DNA from: Pseudomonadota bacterium
Lineage (GTDB): Bacteria; Pseudomonadota; Alphaproteobacteria; Acetobacterales; Acetobacteraceae
Direction: 5' to 3'
NCBI GenBank assembly: GCA_021818505.1
Contig: JAKADX010000011.1
Span: 1 to 64,000, forward strand
DNA length: 64,000 bases
In this document: piece after piece, positions 1-9,249 of the stretch
Layout: each line of letters begins with the position of its first letter
Position numbering within the stretch: position 1 is the stretch's first letter
The notes under the pieces: model-generated
Database searches by the model: none
Seen by the model: the letters and a program-made list of their open reading frames with translations, nothing else
Told to the model about the DNA's origin: nothing
Translations under genes and position numbers: made by a program

Positions 1-688
1 CCCCGAGTTCGGCATTGCGGATCATGTCGACGACCTGCCCGTTATCGACGACGTAGTGCCGGTCGGCGACGGTCGCAGCGAAGCGGAAGTTCTGTTCGAC
101 CAGCAGCACGGTGAAGCCGCGCTCCTTGATCTCGCGGATGGTGCGGCCGATCTGCTGCACGATCACCGGTGCGAGCCCTTCGGTCGGCTCATCGAGCATC
201 AGCAGCCGCGCGCCGGTGCGCAGGATGCGCGCGATCGCCAGCATCTGCTGCTCACCCCCCGACAGCCGCGTGCCCTGGCTGTGGGCGCGTTCCTTGAGGT
301 TGGGGAAAAGCGTGTAGAGCGTAGGGAGATCGAGCCCGCCCGGTGCGATCACCGGCGGCAGCACAAGATTTTCGGCGACGGACAGCGAGGCGAAGATCCC
401 GCGCTCCTCCGGGCAGAGCGCGATGCCGGCGCGCGCGATCCTGTCGGGGCGCATCTCGATCGTCTCTGTCCCGCGGTAGGCGATGCTGCCGGTGCGGCGG
501 GAGACGAGGCCGATGATCGCCTTCAGCGTCGTCGTCTTGCCGGCGCCGTTGCGGCCAAGCAACGTGACCACCTCGCCCTCGGCCACGTCGAAATCGACGC
601 CGTGGAGGATATGGCTTTCGCCGTACCAGGCATTGAGGTCGCGCACCCGCAGCATCGGCGCGGCGGTGCCGGGTGCGCCCTCAGGCAT
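1..688 (-). CDS. livF: Branched-chain amino acid ABC transporter ATP-binding protein LivF (3' end cut by window)
   Basis: Energises uptake of branched-chain amino acids or similar polar organic solutes at the cytoplasmic membrane, pairing with LivG. The reverse strand reads through a Walker A (GRNGAGKTT), a signature loop (LSGGEQQ) and a Walker B (LLMLDEP) in family order. About 229 codons are visible, ending in VDMIRNAELG, so only about a dozen C-terminal residues should lie outside the window. The ATG at 688 overlaps the livG stop by 8 bases, which suggests translational coupling. The substrate cannot be read from an ATPase alone; amides or urea are alternatives. Confidence 0.9.
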   Translation of the reverse strand, partial: MPEGAPGTAAPMLRVRDLNAWYGESHILHGVDFDVAEGEVVTLLGRNGAGKTTTLKAIIGLVSRRTGSIAYRGTETIEMRPDRIARAGIALCPEERGIFASLSVAENLVLPPVIAPGGLDLPTLYTLFPNLKERAHSQGTRLSGGEQQMLAIARILRTGARLLMLDEPTEGLAPVIVQQIGRTIREIKERGFTVLLVEQNFRFAATVADRHYVVDNGQVVDMIRNAELG

Positions 689-1448
689 GAGCCGCGCTCC
701 CGGCTTCGCTGCCCAGATAGGCGGCGATGACTTCGGCATTGCCCGAGACGGCGGCGTAGTCGCCCTCGGCCAGCACGCGCCCGCGGGTCAGCACGGTGAT
801 GCGGTCGCACAGCCCTTCCACGACCGACAGATTGTGTTCCACCATCAGGATGGTACGGCCGTCGCGGACGCGGCGGATCAGGGAGACGATGCGCTCGACA
901 TCGGCATGGGTCATGCCGGCGGTGGGCTCGTCGAGCAGCATCATCTCCGGGTCCAGCGCGAGCGTCGTGGCAATCTCCAGCGCCCGCTTGCGGCCGTAGG
1001 GAAGCTGCCCTGCCGGGGTCTGTGCGTATTCGGCCAGCCCCACCTCGTCAAGCAGCGCAAGCGCGCGGGGATTGAACACATCCAGCGCCCGCCCGGAACG
1101 CCAGAAGTCGAAGCTGCCGCCACGGGCGCGCTGCAGGGCTATGCGCACGTTCTGCAGCGCCGTCAGGTGCGCGAACACCGCCGAGATCTGGAAGCTCCGC
1201 ACCAGACCGAGCCGCGCCACGGCAGCGGGCCGCAAGCCGGTGATGTCGCGGCCCTTGAAGCGGATGCTGCCGCGTGTGGGCGGCAGGAACTTGGTCAGCA
1301 GGTTGAAGCAGGTGGTCTTGCCGGCACCGTTCGGCCCGATCAGCGCATGGATCGTGCCGGCGGCAACCCGCAGATCGACGCCGTTCACCGCGACGAAGCC
1401 GCGGAACTCCTTGGTCAGCCCGCTCGTCTCCAGGATGGGTTCGGACAC
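681..1448 (-). CDS. livG: Branched-chain amino acid ABC transporter ATP-binding protein LivG
   Basis: Second ATPase of the LIV-I type (HAAT family) transporter, directly upstream of livF. It has Walker A (GPNGAGKTT), the extended LivG-type region after it, the signature stretch GRKRALEIA, Walker B (MLLDEPTAGM) and the switch histidine (EHNLSVV). I chose the GTG at 1448 because GGGAGG lies about 8 bases upstream and the protein then begins VSEPILETSGLTKEF, a normal LivG N-terminus. An in-frame ATG at 1511 would add 21 unconserved residues. The permease and binding-protein genes are not in the window and are probably further along or elsewhere. Confidence 0.88.
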   Translation of the reverse strand: MSEPILETSGLTKEFRGFVAVNGVDLRVAAGTIHALIGPNGAGKTTCFNLLTKFLPPTRGSIRFKGRDITGLRPAAVARLGLVRSFQISAVFAHLTALQNVRIALQRARGGSFDFWRSGRALDVFNPRALALLDEVGLAEYAQTPAGQLPYGRKRALEIATTLALDPEMMLLDEPTAGMTHADVERIVSLIRRVRDGRTILMVEHNLSVVEGLCDRITVLTRGRVLAEGDYAAVSGNAEVIAAYLGSEAGSAAHA

Positions 1449-1601
1449 CCCGGACGCCTCCCAGATGATGCAATGGCGCCCGTGCTTTGCACATGGTGAC
1501 CCTGGGCACAAGCCCGACCCGAGCGGAACGCATGACTGTCGGGGTAAACCGGCATTCGCCGGTGCCGGCTGTGGCTCCTCGCGTCCGGGCTGCGATGCCC
1601 G

Positions 1602-3425
1602 CTAGGGCGCCGCGCGTGCCCCGACTGGTCCGCCATCGCCCAGCTCCAGCGCGGTGCCGATCAGGGCGACGTGGCTGAATGCCTGCGGGAAGTTGCCGAT
1701 CTGGCAGCGGCCGCGCGGGTCATATTCCTCGGCCAGCAGGCCGACATCGTTGCGTAGATCCAACAATCTTTCGAACAACGCCTCGGCCTCCCGCTGGCGG
1801 CCCTGCAGCGCATAGTTGTCGGCGAGCCAGAAGCTGCACGCCAGGAATGCGCCCTCCTCGCCCGTCAGGCCGTCGGCGCCGCGGCCAGGGTCATAGCGCA
1901 GCACGAATCCGTCCGCCATCAGCTCACGCTCGATCGCGGCGACGGTACCGCGCACGCGCGCGTCGTCGGGGGGGAGGAACCCGACCAGCGGGATCAGCAG
2001 CGTGCTGGCATCGAGGTCGCGGGACCCGAAGCTTTGGGTAAAGCTGTTGCGTTCGGCGTCGAAGCCCTCGCCGCAGATGGTTTCGTGCATCTCGGTACAG
2101 AGCGCGCGCCAATGGTCGAGCGGCGCGGGCAGGCCGAAGCGTTCGGCACTGCGAATCGCCCGGTCGAAGGCGACCCAGGCCATCACCCGCGACAGCGTGA
2201 ACGGCCGGCGCCCGCCGCGCACCTCCCAGATGCCCTCGTCGGGCAAATGCCAGATCTGTTCGAGGTGATCGGCCAGGCTGCGTTGCAGGTCCCAGCTCTC
2301 AGGCGCCGCCGCGAGCCCACCCTCACGCGCGTGGTGCAGCGCGTCCATCATCTCGCCGTAAACATCCAGCTGCAACTGCGCGTGCGCGGCGTTGCCGATG
2401 CGCACCGGCCGCGAATTGCGATAGCCGGGCAGCCAGTCCGCCTCCCACTCTCGCAGATGCCGCTCGCCGGCCAGCCCGTACATGATCTGGATCTGGTCGG
2501 GCCGCCCCGCGACCGAGCGGTGCAGCCAGTCGCGCCAGGCCTGCGCCTCCTCGAAATAGCCGGCATGCATGAAGGCGAGCAGCGTCAATGTCGCGTCGCG
2601 CAGCCAGCAGAACCGGTAGTCCCAGTTGCGCTGTCCGCCGATCCGTTCGGGCAGGCTGGTGGTGGGGGCGGCGACGATGCCGCCGGTGGGATGATAGGTG
2701 AGCGCCTTGAGCGTGATAAGGCTGCGCTGCACCGCATCACGGTAGCGGCCGCGATAGGTGCAGCGGCGGCTCCAGCGTGTCCAGAACCGTAGCGTCTCCG
2801 CCAGCGCGGCCGGCACGTCGATCGGTTTGGGCGGGCGCAGATGGCTCGGGCCATGCGTCAGCACGAACGGGACCGACTGGCCGGCATGGACGGTGAAGCT
2901 GGCATGGCTGATGAAATCCTCGCCGGCCAAGGAGACCGGACTGCGCAGCACGGCCATGTCCGGCCCGGCAATGGCGCAGATCCCTCCGCCCTCGGGCAGT
3001 TGCGTGACCCAGGGGACGGCGGCGCCGAAATCGAAGCGTAGCGCCAGCGCCGTGCGCATCTCCACCCGTCCGCGCCGCCCTTCGACCAGCCGCACGATCG
3101 AGGAGGCGTGGTTGCCGACCGGCATGAAGTCGGTCACCGCAACTTCGCCCCCGGCTGTGGTGAACACCGTCTCCAGCACCACCGTGCCGTCGACGTAGCG
3201 GCGGCGGACCTGCGCGCCGGGATCGGCGGGGGCAAGGCGCCAACTGCCGTTGTCCGGCGTGCCGAGCAAGGCGCTGAGGCAGGCGCCGCTGTCGAAGCGC
3301 GGCCAGCACAGCCAGTCGATGGCGCCGGCCCGGTTGACGAGGGCGGCGGTGATGCAGTCGCCGATCAGGGCGTAGTCCTCGATCGCCGCAGGTCCCAGGC
3401 CGAGGAAGTCGCGTGCTTCCCCCAT
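1602..3425 (-). CDS. Glycoside hydrolase family 15 protein (glucoamylase/trehalase-like)
   Basis: A 607-residue GH15 (alpha,alpha)6-barrel protein of the bacterial trehalase/glucoamylase-like group, probably cytosolic since no signal peptide is seen. The N-terminal domain begins IEDYALIGDCITAALV and AIDWLCWPRFDSGACL, the hallmark opening of this family. The barrel contains GGQRNWDYRFCWLRDA and the GNAAHAQLQLDVYGE block, and near the end EEYDP. The length is typical. The ATG at 3425 is chosen because residues upstream of it are low-complexity and belong to the next gene's frame shadow. It starts 4 bases after the upstream stop, so the two genes are probably cotranscribed. The substrate (trehalose, short maltodextrins) is inference. 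Confidence 0.85.
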   Translation of the reverse strand: MGEARDFLGLGPAAIEDYALIGDCITAALVNRAGAIDWLCWPRFDSGACLSALLGTPDNGSWRLAPADPGAQVRRRYVDGTVVLETVFTTAGGEVAVTDFMPVGNHASSIVRLVEGRRGRVEMRTALALRFDFGAAVPWVTQLPEGGGICAIAGPDMAVLRSPVSLAGEDFISHASFTVHAGQSVPFVLTHGPSHLRPPKPIDVPAALAETLRFWTRWSRRCTYRGRYRDAVQRSLITLKALTYHPTGGIVAAPTTSLPERIGGQRNWDYRFCWLRDATLTLLAFMHAGYFEEAQAWRDWLHRSVAGRPDQIQIMYGLAGERHLREWEADWLPGYRNSRPVRIGNAAHAQLQLDVYGEMMDALHHAREGGLAAAPESWDLQRSLADHLEQIWHLPDEGIWEVRGGRRPFTLSRVMAWVAFDRAIRSAERFGLPAPLDHWRALCTEMHETICGEGFDAERNSFTQSFGSRDLDASTLLIPLVGFLPPDDARVRGTVAAIERELMADGFVLRYDPGRGADGLTGEEGAFLACSFWLADNYALQGRQREAEALFERLLDLRNDVGLLAEEYDPRGRCQIGNFPQAFSHVALIGTALELGDGGPVGARAAP

Positions 3426-3429
3426 CCGC

Positions 3430-3834
3430 TCAGCCGACGCGCCCGGCGGCCCGCCCGGTATTGGTCGGGCAGGAGCAGGGCGAGCCGACCGCGGCCGGCG
3501 CGTCGAGTGGGCAGACATAGAGGCCGGCGCGGCACACCGGCCCGGCGGCGTCCTGCGGCGTGGTGGAGGGCGGCGGCACAGCGTAGCCCGGCGGCGCGGC
3601 GTAGGCTGGGGGGGTCGCGTAGGCCGGCGGCGGGGCATAGGCCGCCGGCGGCGGGGCGTAGATCACCGGCGGCGGCGGATAGAACACCGGAGGCGGCGCG
3701 TAGTAGAACGGTGCGATCGGCGGAAATCCGAAGAACACCCCACCGCGCCACCAGGCGTGCGCGTGCGGCGGTGCGGCCAGCGCCGCGGCCAGGGTGGCCA
3801 GCGACGCGGTGGCGAAAGTCTCTCGCAGTGTCAT
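3430..3834 (-). CDS. Secreted proline/tyrosine-rich small protein (YAPPP repeats)
   Basis: A 134-residue exported protein of unknown function. It has a signal peptide (residues 1-27, ending AHA), then WWRGGVFFGFPP, a central run of YYAPPP/VFYPPPP/YAPPPA repeats (about 43-80), and a C-terminal cysteine module with CRAGLYVCPL and GSPCSCPTNTGRA (four Cys, about 100-122). Similar proteins with this Pro/Tyr-rich stretch and terminal Cys module occur in Alphaproteobacteria and are usually annotated as hypothetical. The repeats suggest an extended periplasmic or surface segment, with the tail held by disulfides. It ends 4 bases before the GH15 start. Confidence 0.72.
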   Translation of the reverse strand: MTLRETFATASLATLAAALAAPPHAHAWWRGGVFFGFPPIAPFYYAPPPVFYPPPPVIYAPPPAAYAPPPAYATPPAYAAPPGYAVPPPSTTPQDAAGPVCRAGLYVCPLDAPAAVGSPCSCPTNTGRAAGRVG

Positions 3835-3914
3835 GGCGCCAACATCCCATGCGCGTTGAGGCGACGCGCCTCATAAGATAGTGTCGCCATCGGGACACCG
3901 CACCGGCGCCAACC

Positions 3915-3943
3915 TTGACTTCCGGGCAGCGTTTCAGGATATG
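3915..3943 (+). promoter_or_regulatory. Candidate sigma70 promoter of the helicase operon
   Basis: TTGACT at 3915-3920 and GATATG at 3938-3943 are separated by 17 bases. The -35 matches 5 of 6 consensus positions and the -10 only 3 of 6. Transcription would start near 3950, which argues against a helicase start at 3958 and for one at 4030 or 4048. Confidence 0.4.
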
Positions 3944-4029
3944 GGCGACGCGGCGCCTTGGCGCGGCGCGCATCCGGCGCGCCGCCGTGGCGCGTTCCGG
4001 CACCGGCGCCGCAATGGAAGCCATCCGAT

Positions 4030-5574
4030 TTGACCGACACCGTCCAGATGCAAGACAGCGCGTCCGCCGCCCCCGCGGAGGTTCCGACGCCGCCCGAACC
4101 CTCACACGGCGAGGCGCCGGCCACCGACGGCTTCGCCACTCTTGGCCTCTCGCCCGAACTGCTGCGCGCGGTCGCCGAGATGGGCTATCGGGAGCCGACG
4201 CCCATCCAGGCGCAGGCAATTCCCGTGGTGCTGATGGGGCGCGACGTGCTCGGGGTGGCGCAGACAGGCACCGGCAAGACCGCCGGATTCACCCTGCCGA
4301 TGCTCGACATCCTCTCCGGCTCCCGCGCGCGGGCGCGGATGCCGCGGAGCCTGATCCTGGAGCCGACACGCGAACTGGCCCTGCAGGTCGCCGAGAACTT
4401 CGTCAAATACGGCAAATACCTCAAGCTGACGCACGCGCTGATCATCGGTGGCGAGAGCATGTCCGATCAGAAGGACGTGCTGGCGCGCGGCGTCGATGTG
4501 CTGATCGCGACGCCCGGCCGCCTGCTCGATATGTTCGAGCGTGGCGCCATCCTGCTGACCGACGCGCGGCTGCTGGTGATCGACGAGGCCGACCGGATGC
4601 TGGACATGGGGTTCATCCCCGATGTCGAGCGCATCGTCGGCCTGCTGCCGCCGAACCGGCAGACGCTGTTCTTCTCGGCCACCATGGCGCCGGAGATCAA
4701 GCGGCTGGCCGATGCGTTCCTGCGGAATCCCAAGGAAATCTCCGTGGCGCGCCCGGCCAGCGTCGCGACGACGATCAGCCAGAAGTACACGCTGGTCGCC
4801 GAGCACGACAAGCGCGAGGCGCTGCGCCGGCTGATCCGCAGCGAGGACGTTCAGAACGCGTTGATCTTCTGCAACCGCAAGCGCGACGTGGACGTGTTGT
4901 ACAAGTCCCTCACGCGCCATCATTTCTCGGTCGGCGCGCTGCACGGCGACATGGCGCAGCCGGTGCGCTTCGCGACGCTCGAGCGGTTCAAGGCCGGCGA
5001 GACCCGGCTGCTCTGCTGCAGCGACGTGGCGGCGCGGGGGTTGGACATCGGCGGACTGTCACATGTCTTCAACTTCGACGTGCCGGTCCATGCCGAGGAC
5101 TACGTCCATCGCATCGGCCGCACCGGGCGGGCCGGGCGCGAGGGGCGTGCCTTCACGCTGGCGACACCGGACGACCGGGTCGCGCTGGAGGCGATCGAAA
5201 AGCTGATCGGAGGCGCGATCGAGCGAATCCAGATCGAGGGCCTCGACCCGGTCGAATGGAGCGAGGAGGGTGGTCGCCGCGGCCGCGGTCGGGGACGCGC
5301 ACGTGCGGCGGCACCCGCCAGGCCGCGTGCCGAGGCGGCCGGGCCAAAAGCCGAGGTGAAGCCGCCCGCGCGAAAGGCCACGCGGCCGAAGCCCCCGCCC
5401 GAACCCGCCCACGCTGCGCCGCAGAAGCGCGAGGCGCCGCGGCGGCCGGAGGAGGAGCAGGGCGGCGCGGTCGTCGGCTTCGGCAGCGAAGTTCCCGCAT
5501 TCATGCTGGTGGCCGCCCGCCCGCGCCGCGGCCGGAGCACGGAAACGCGCGAACAGGTGGAGACCGAGGCATGA
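4030..5574 (+). CDS. DEAD-box ATP-dependent RNA helicase (RhlE-like)
   Basis: ATP-dependent RNA unwinding and RNP remodelling in the cytosol. Motifs appear in order: the Q-motif region ([14 protein letters not shown]), Walker A (AQTGTGKT), PTRELA, TPGR, DEAD (VIDEADRML), SAT, and the C-terminal helicase motifs ARGLDIGG and [14 protein letters not shown] basic, Ala/Pro/Arg-rich tail of about 100 residues follows the core, as in RhlE-type enzymes where it aids RNA binding. I placed the start at TTG 4030 because GGAAG lies 9 bases upstream; ATG 4048 is the main alternative, and an upstream ATG at 3958 sits almost on the predicted transcription start. Its stop overlaps the next gene as ATGA. Confidence 0.9.
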   Translation: MTDTVQMQDSASAAPAEVPTPPEPSHGEAPATDGFATLGLSPELLRAVAEMGYREPTPIQAQAIPVVLMGRDVLGVAQTGTGKTAGFTLPMLDILSGSRARARMPRSLILEPTRELALQVAENFVKYGKYLKLTHALIIGGESMSDQKDVLARGVDVLIATPGRLLDMFERGAILLTDARLLVIDEADRMLDMGFIPDVERIVGLLPPNRQTLFFSATMAPEIKRLADAFLRNPKEISVARPASVATTISQKYTLVAEHDKREALRRLIRSEDVQNALIFCNRKRDVDVLYKSLTRHHFSVGALHGDMAQPVRFATLERFKAGETRLLCCSDVAARGLDIGGLSHVFNFDVPVHAEDYVHRIGRTGRAGREGRAFTLATPDDRVALEAIEKLIGGAIERIQIEGLDPVEWSEEGGRRGRGRGRARAAAPARPRAEAAGPKAEVKPPARKATRPKPPPEPAHAAPQKREAPRRPEEEQGGAVVGFGSEVPAFMLVAARPRRGRSTETREQVETEA

Positions 5575-6776
5575 ACGACGCGCCCAACGCCGAGCGGCGC
5601 CAGCCCGCTGCCTTCGACTGGACCGACCCCCTGCTGCTCGATGCGCAACTGACTGAGGATGAGCGCGCCATCCGCGACGCCGCGCATGACTACTGCCAGG
5701 AAAAGCTGTTCCCGCGCGTGCTGCTCGCGCATCGCCATGAGCGGTTCGACCGCGAGATCATGACGGAGATGGGCGCGCTTGGCTTCCTTGGCGCCACACT
5801 CGACAGTCACGGCTGCGCCGGGGCAAACTATGTCAGCTACGGGCTGATCGCGCGCGAGATCGAGCGGGTCGATTCCGGCTACCGCAGCGCGTTCTCGGTG
5901 CAGTCCTCGCTGGTGATGTATCCGATCTGGGCGTTCGGATCGGAGACGCAGAAGGACCGCTATCTGCGGAAGCTGCGGACCGGCGAGTGGGTCGGCTGCT
6001 TCGGGCTGACCGAGCCGGATGCCGGCTCCGATCCATCCGCGATGCGCACGCGCGCGAAATCGGTCGATGGCGGCTTCGTGCTGAACGGCTCGAAGACCTG
6101 GATCAGCAATTCGCCGATCGCTGACGTGTTCGTGGTGTGGGCCAAGGACGAGTCCGGCGACATCCGCGGCTTCATCCTGGAGCGCGGCCTGGCCGGACTG
6201 ACCGCGCCCAAGATCGAGGGAAAATTCAGCCTGCGCGCCAGCATCACCGGCATGGTGATGATGCAGGATGTGTTCGTGCCGACCGAGAACATGCTGCCCG
6301 GTGTAAAGGGGCTGCGCGGCCCGTTCTCCTGCCTCAACAATGCCCGCTATGGGATTGCCTGGGGCGCGCTCGGGGCGGCGGAGTTCTGCTGGCACGCGGC
6401 GCGCGATTACACGCTCAACCGCATGATGTTCGGCCGACCGCTGGCGGCGACACAACTGATCCAGAAGAAGCTCGCCGACATGCAGACCGAGATCGCGATC
6501 GGCCTGCAATCGGTGCTGCGACTCGGCCGGCTGCTCGACGAGCATCGCGCGGCACCGGAGATGATCAGCCTGTGCAAGCGCAACTCCTGCGGCAAAGCGC
6601 TGGAGATCGCCCGCGCCGCTCGCGACATGCACGGTGGCAACGGTATCGCCGACGAGTACCACGTGATCCGCCACGTGCTGAACCTGGAGGCGGTCAACAC
6701 CTACGAGGGCACGCACGACGTGCACGCGCTGATCCTTGGCCGCGCGCAGACCGGACTTTCCGCTTTCGGCGCCTGA
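5571..6776 (+). CDS. gcdH: Glutaryl-CoA dehydrogenase (acyl-CoA dehydrogenase family)
   Basis: A flavoprotein that oxidises and decarboxylates glutaryl-CoA to crotonyl-CoA in lysine, tryptophan or benzoate degradation. At 401 residues it has the normal length. Family blocks include [29 protein letters not shown] (FAD and substrate site), the [18 protein letters not shown] helix and [16 protein letters not shown] with the catalytic base Glu379. The conserved MHGGNGI motif supports GCDH over short-chain acyl-CoA dehydrogenases. It overlaps the helicase stop by 4 bases (ATGA), an operon pairing without obvious functional logic. Confidence 0.9.
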   Translation: MNDAPNAERRQPAAFDWTDPLLLDAQLTEDERAIRDAAHDYCQEKLFPRVLLAHRHERFDREIMTEMGALGFLGATLDSHGCAGANYVSYGLIAREIERVDSGYRSAFSVQSSLVMYPIWAFGSETQKDRYLRKLRTGEWVGCFGLTEPDAGSDPSAMRTRAKSVDGGFVLNGSKTWISNSPIADVFVVWAKDESGDIRGFILERGLAGLTAPKIEGKFSLRASITGMVMMQDVFVPTENMLPGVKGLRGPFSCLNNARYGIAWGALGAAEFCWHAARDYTLNRMMFGRPLAATQLIQKKLADMQTEIAIGLQSVLRLGRLLDEHRAAPEMISLCKRNSCGKALEIARAARDMHGGNGIADEYHVIRHVLNLEAVNTYEGTHDVHALILGRAQTGLSAFGA

Positions 6777-8040
6777 GCAGGCGCGCATCCTGCGCATCGG
6801 CGCCGAGGGCGACGGCGTCGCGTTGCTGCCCGATGGCCGGCCGCTTTATGTGCCGTTCACGCTGCCTGGCGAAACCGTGCTGGCGCGCCGCGTCGGGCGG
6901 CGCGGCGACGGCGTCGCGGCGATCGCGGAGGCGATTGCGGAGCCGAGTGGCGAACGTGTCACGCCACCCTGTGCGCAATTCGGCACCTGCGGCGGCTGTG
7001 CGATGCAACACTGGCACGAAGCGCCGTATCGCGCCTGGAAGTCCGGATTGCTGGCGGCGGCATTGCGGCGGGCCGGATATGACGCCACCCCCACGCCGAT
7101 TGCAACTACGCCGGTGGGATCGCGCCGGCGCATGGATTTCGCCGCGCGGCGTGAGGGTTGCTCAGTGCTTCTCGGTCTGCATCAGGCGCGCGGTCGTGAT
7201 GTCGTGGACATCCGCGCCTGCCCGGTGCTGCACCCGGTGCTGGCGGCGCTGCTCGATCCGTTGCGCGCGCTGCTGGCGACGCTCGCGGGGCTGCGGCGCG
7301 AAGCCGCGGTGATTGTCAATCTGCTCGACAGCGGCCCGGATCTGCTGCTGCGTACCGACGCCGCACTGACAGCCGGTGACCGCGCGCGGTTGGCCGAGTT
7401 CGCGCGCGCGCAGGGCCTGGCGCGCATCGCTTGGGCGCAGGACGGCGATCCGCCGGAGATCGCGGCGCAATTGCGCCCGGCGCGTGTGATTTTCGCGGGC
7501 GTGGCAGTCGCGCCGCCGCCGGGCGTGTTCCTGCAAGCCTCTGCGGAGGGCGAGGCGGCGATCATTGCCGCCGCACTCGCCGGCCTGCCCGAGCGCCTGT
7601 CGTCGCGCACGCGGGTGGTGGAACTGTTTGCCGGCTGCGGCACGCTCACCTTCCCGCTTGCCACGCGCACGCGCGTTGTCGCGTTCGATGGCGATGCGGA
7701 CGCGATCGCCGCGTTGTCCGCCGCCGCTGGCCGCGCCGGGCTCGCCGGTCGTGTCACGTCGTGCCATCGCAATCTCCAACGCCAGCCTCTATCGTCGAGA
7801 GAGCTGCAATCGTTCGCCGCGGTTGTGCTCGACCCGCCGCACGCCGGCGCCGCCGCGCAGGTCGCGCAGATCGCTGCGAGCGGAGTTGCCCGCGTGATCT
7901 ACGTCAGTTGCAATCCGGCGTCGCTGGCGCGCGACGCGTCGATGCTGCGCACTGCCGGTTACCGCCTGCTGTCTGCGCAGCCGATCGACCAGTTCCTGTG
8001 GTCGGCACGGCTCGAATCGGTTGCGGTGTTCGCGCGCTGA
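6736..8040 (+). CDS. Class I SAM-dependent RNA (uracil-C5) methyltransferase, TrmA/RlmD family
   Basis: Methylates C5 of a uridine in rRNA or tRNA using SAM. A four-cysteine iron-sulfur pattern is present: C79, C85 and C88 ([10 protein letters not shown]) and C162 (IRACPVLHP). The SAM site follows ([14 protein letters not shown]), then LDPPHAGA and the nucleophile loop [12 protein letters not shown]. The N-terminal part resembles a shortened TRAM domain. The only reasonable start is TTG 6736, giving a 41-base overlap with gcdH; no in-frame ATG or GTG lies near. The target (23S U1939, U747 or another) cannot be fixed from sequence, so no symbol is given. It is convergent with sufA with no spacer. 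Confidence 0.83.
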   Translation: MAARRPDFPLSAPEQARILRIGAEGDGVALLPDGRPLYVPFTLPGETVLARRVGRRGDGVAAIAEAIAEPSGERVTPPCAQFGTCGGCAMQHWHEAPYRAWKSGLLAAALRRAGYDATPTPIATTPVGSRRRMDFAARREGCSVLLGLHQARGRDVVDIRACPVLHPVLAALLDPLRALLATLAGLRREAAVIVNLLDSGPDLLLRTDAALTAGDRARLAEFARAQGLARIAWAQDGDPPEIAAQLRPARVIFAGVAVAPPPGVFLQASAEGEAAIIAAALAGLPERLSSRTRVVELFAGCGTLTFPLATRTRVVAFDGDADAIAALSAAAGRAGLAGRVTSCHRNLQRQPLSSRELQSFAAVVLDPPHAGAAAQVAQIAASGVARVIYVSCNPASLARDASMLRTAGYRLLSAQPIDQFLWSARLESVAVFAR

Positions 8041-8415
8041 TCAGATGTGGAAACTCTCGCCGCAGCCGCAGCGGCCCTTCTCGTTCGGATTGGTGAAGGT
8101 GAAGCCGGACGTCAACGCCTTTACCTCGTAGTCCATCACCGTGCCGATCAGGAACAGGCTGGCCTTGCGATCGACCAGCACGGTCACGCCCTTGTCGGTG
8201 ACGATCTCGTCGCCCGGCCCCGGCCCGTCCACCCAGTCCATGCGATACGACAGGCCAGAGCAGCCCTTGGTGCTGACGCCGATGCGCAGCGTCCTGCCCT
8301 CCTGGCCCTTCGCGTAGAGCGCGCGCAGCCGCTCGGCAGCGGCATCGGTCAATGTCATCAATTGCGGCAACGGCCGTCGGGGGCGTGGGCTCGGGGGAGT
8401 CGTGATCGTGCTCAT
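8041..8415 (-). CDS. sufA: Iron-sulfur cluster assembly scaffold/carrier SufA (HesB/IscA family)
   Basis: An A-type carrier that receives Fe-S clusters and passes them to apo-targets. At 124 residues it carries the three invariant cysteines: C52 in STKGCSGLSY, and C116 and C118 in GRCGCGESF. A short Pro-rich leader of about 18 residues precedes the family fold. It is the last gene of the suf operon, 14 bases after sufT. The Shine-Dalgarno is weak, so translation may depend on upstream flow. Confidence 0.92.
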   Translation of the reverse strand: MSTITTPPSPRPRRPLPQLMTLTDAAAERLRALYAKGQEGRTLRIGVSTKGCSGLSYRMDWVDGPGPGDEIVTDKGVTVLVDRKASLFLIGTVMDYEVKALTSGFTFTNPNEKGRCGCGESFHI

Positions 8416-8429
8416 CGTGATCTCGTCCG

Positions 8430-8804
8430 TCAGAACATGTTCAGCGACAGGCGCGCATCCTCGCTCATTCGGCTGGGGTCCCAGGGCGGGTCCCAGACCA
8501 CTTCGACGTCACAGTCGGCGACGCCCGGCACCGCCATCACCGCCTCGCGCACCTGGTCGGGCAGTTCTTGCGCGCTTGGGCAGCCCGGCGCGGTCAGCGA
8601 CATCTCGACATGCACGCGCCCGTCGTCGCCGATGTCGATCGCGTAGATCAGGCCGAGTTCATAGATGTTCACAGGAATTTCCGGATCGTACACGCTGGCG
8701 CAGGCGGCGATCACCGCCTCCTCTGACGGCTTGCCCGCGACTTCGCCCTGGGGCGTCCAGGCGGTCGTGTCCGGCGCGGGGGGCTGCGTCAATTCGTCAT
8801 TCAC
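8430..8804 (-). CDS. sufT: SUF system Fe-S assembly protein SufT (DUF59/MIP18-like)
   Basis: A DUF59-family helper in Fe-S protein maturation, placed between sufU and sufA. At 124 residues it contains the DUF59 signature SVYDPEIPVNIYELGLIY, the SLTAPGCPSAQELP loop with the conserved Cys, and ends VVWDPPWDPSRMSEDAR. The start is the GTG at 8804: AAAGGAGAGG lies just upstream, and the protein then begins VNDELTQPP. It overlaps the sufU stop by 8 bases. Confidence 0.9.
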   Translation of the reverse strand: MNDELTQPPAPDTTAWTPQGEVAGKPSEEAVIAACASVYDPEIPVNIYELGLIYAIDIGDDGRVHVEMSLTAPGCPSAQELPDQVREAVMAVPGVADCDVEVVWDPPWDPSRMSEDARLSLNMF

Positions 8805-9249
8805 TGCTGGCCTCTCCTTTGCCGTCCAGCGCCGCCAGAAGCGCATGCCACGGGAGCGTGGCGCACTTGACCCGGGATGGATATTCATGGACCCCCGCCA
8901 GCGGCCGCAGCCGCTCGATCGCCGCATCCTCGCCCGCAGCCTCGCCGGTACGCGCCATGTCGCGGAACCGGCCGGCCAGCTCTCGCACTTCGTCATCCGT
9001 ACGGCCTGCCACCGTCTCCGCCATCAGGTCCGCGGAGGCGACGCTGATGGCGCAGCCGCGCGCCTCGAACCCCGCCTCGGCGATGCGGCCGCCTTCGTCG
9101 TGGCGCACGAACACCTGCACGCGGTCACCGCACATCGGGTTGTCGCCCTTGGCACTCGCGTCATACGCGGCCAGCCGCGATCCGTGCCGGGGCCGGCGGC
9201 CGTGGTCGAGGATCACCTCCTGATACAGGTCGCGCAGATCGTCGAACAT
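8797..9249 (-). CDS. sufU: Fe-S assembly protein SufU
   Basis: A zinc-containing sulfur acceptor that takes persulfide from SufS; in this operon it takes the place of SufE. At 150 residues it shows the SufU zinc ligands C40 and D42 (NPMCGD), C66 (EARGCAIS) and C129 (RVKCATLPW), plus the SufU-specific insertion around the RTDDEVRELAGRF helix that distinguishes it from IscU. The ATG at 9249 overlaps the sufS stop as ATGA. Confidence 0.9.
   Translation of the reverse strand: MFDDLRDLYQEVILDHGRRPRHGSRLAAYDASAKGDNPMCGDRVQVFVRHDEGGRIAEAGFEARGCAISVASADLMAETVAGRTDDEVRELAGRFRDMARTGEAAGEDAAIERLRPLAGVHEYPSRVKCATLPWHALLAALDGKGEASSE

Noticed and set aside
3915-5570. Long plus-strand frame running into gcdH from the helicase region
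   Set aside because: It is the wrong frame over the helicase gene, where the +1 frame has all DEAD-box motifs; only the part from 5571 is coding.
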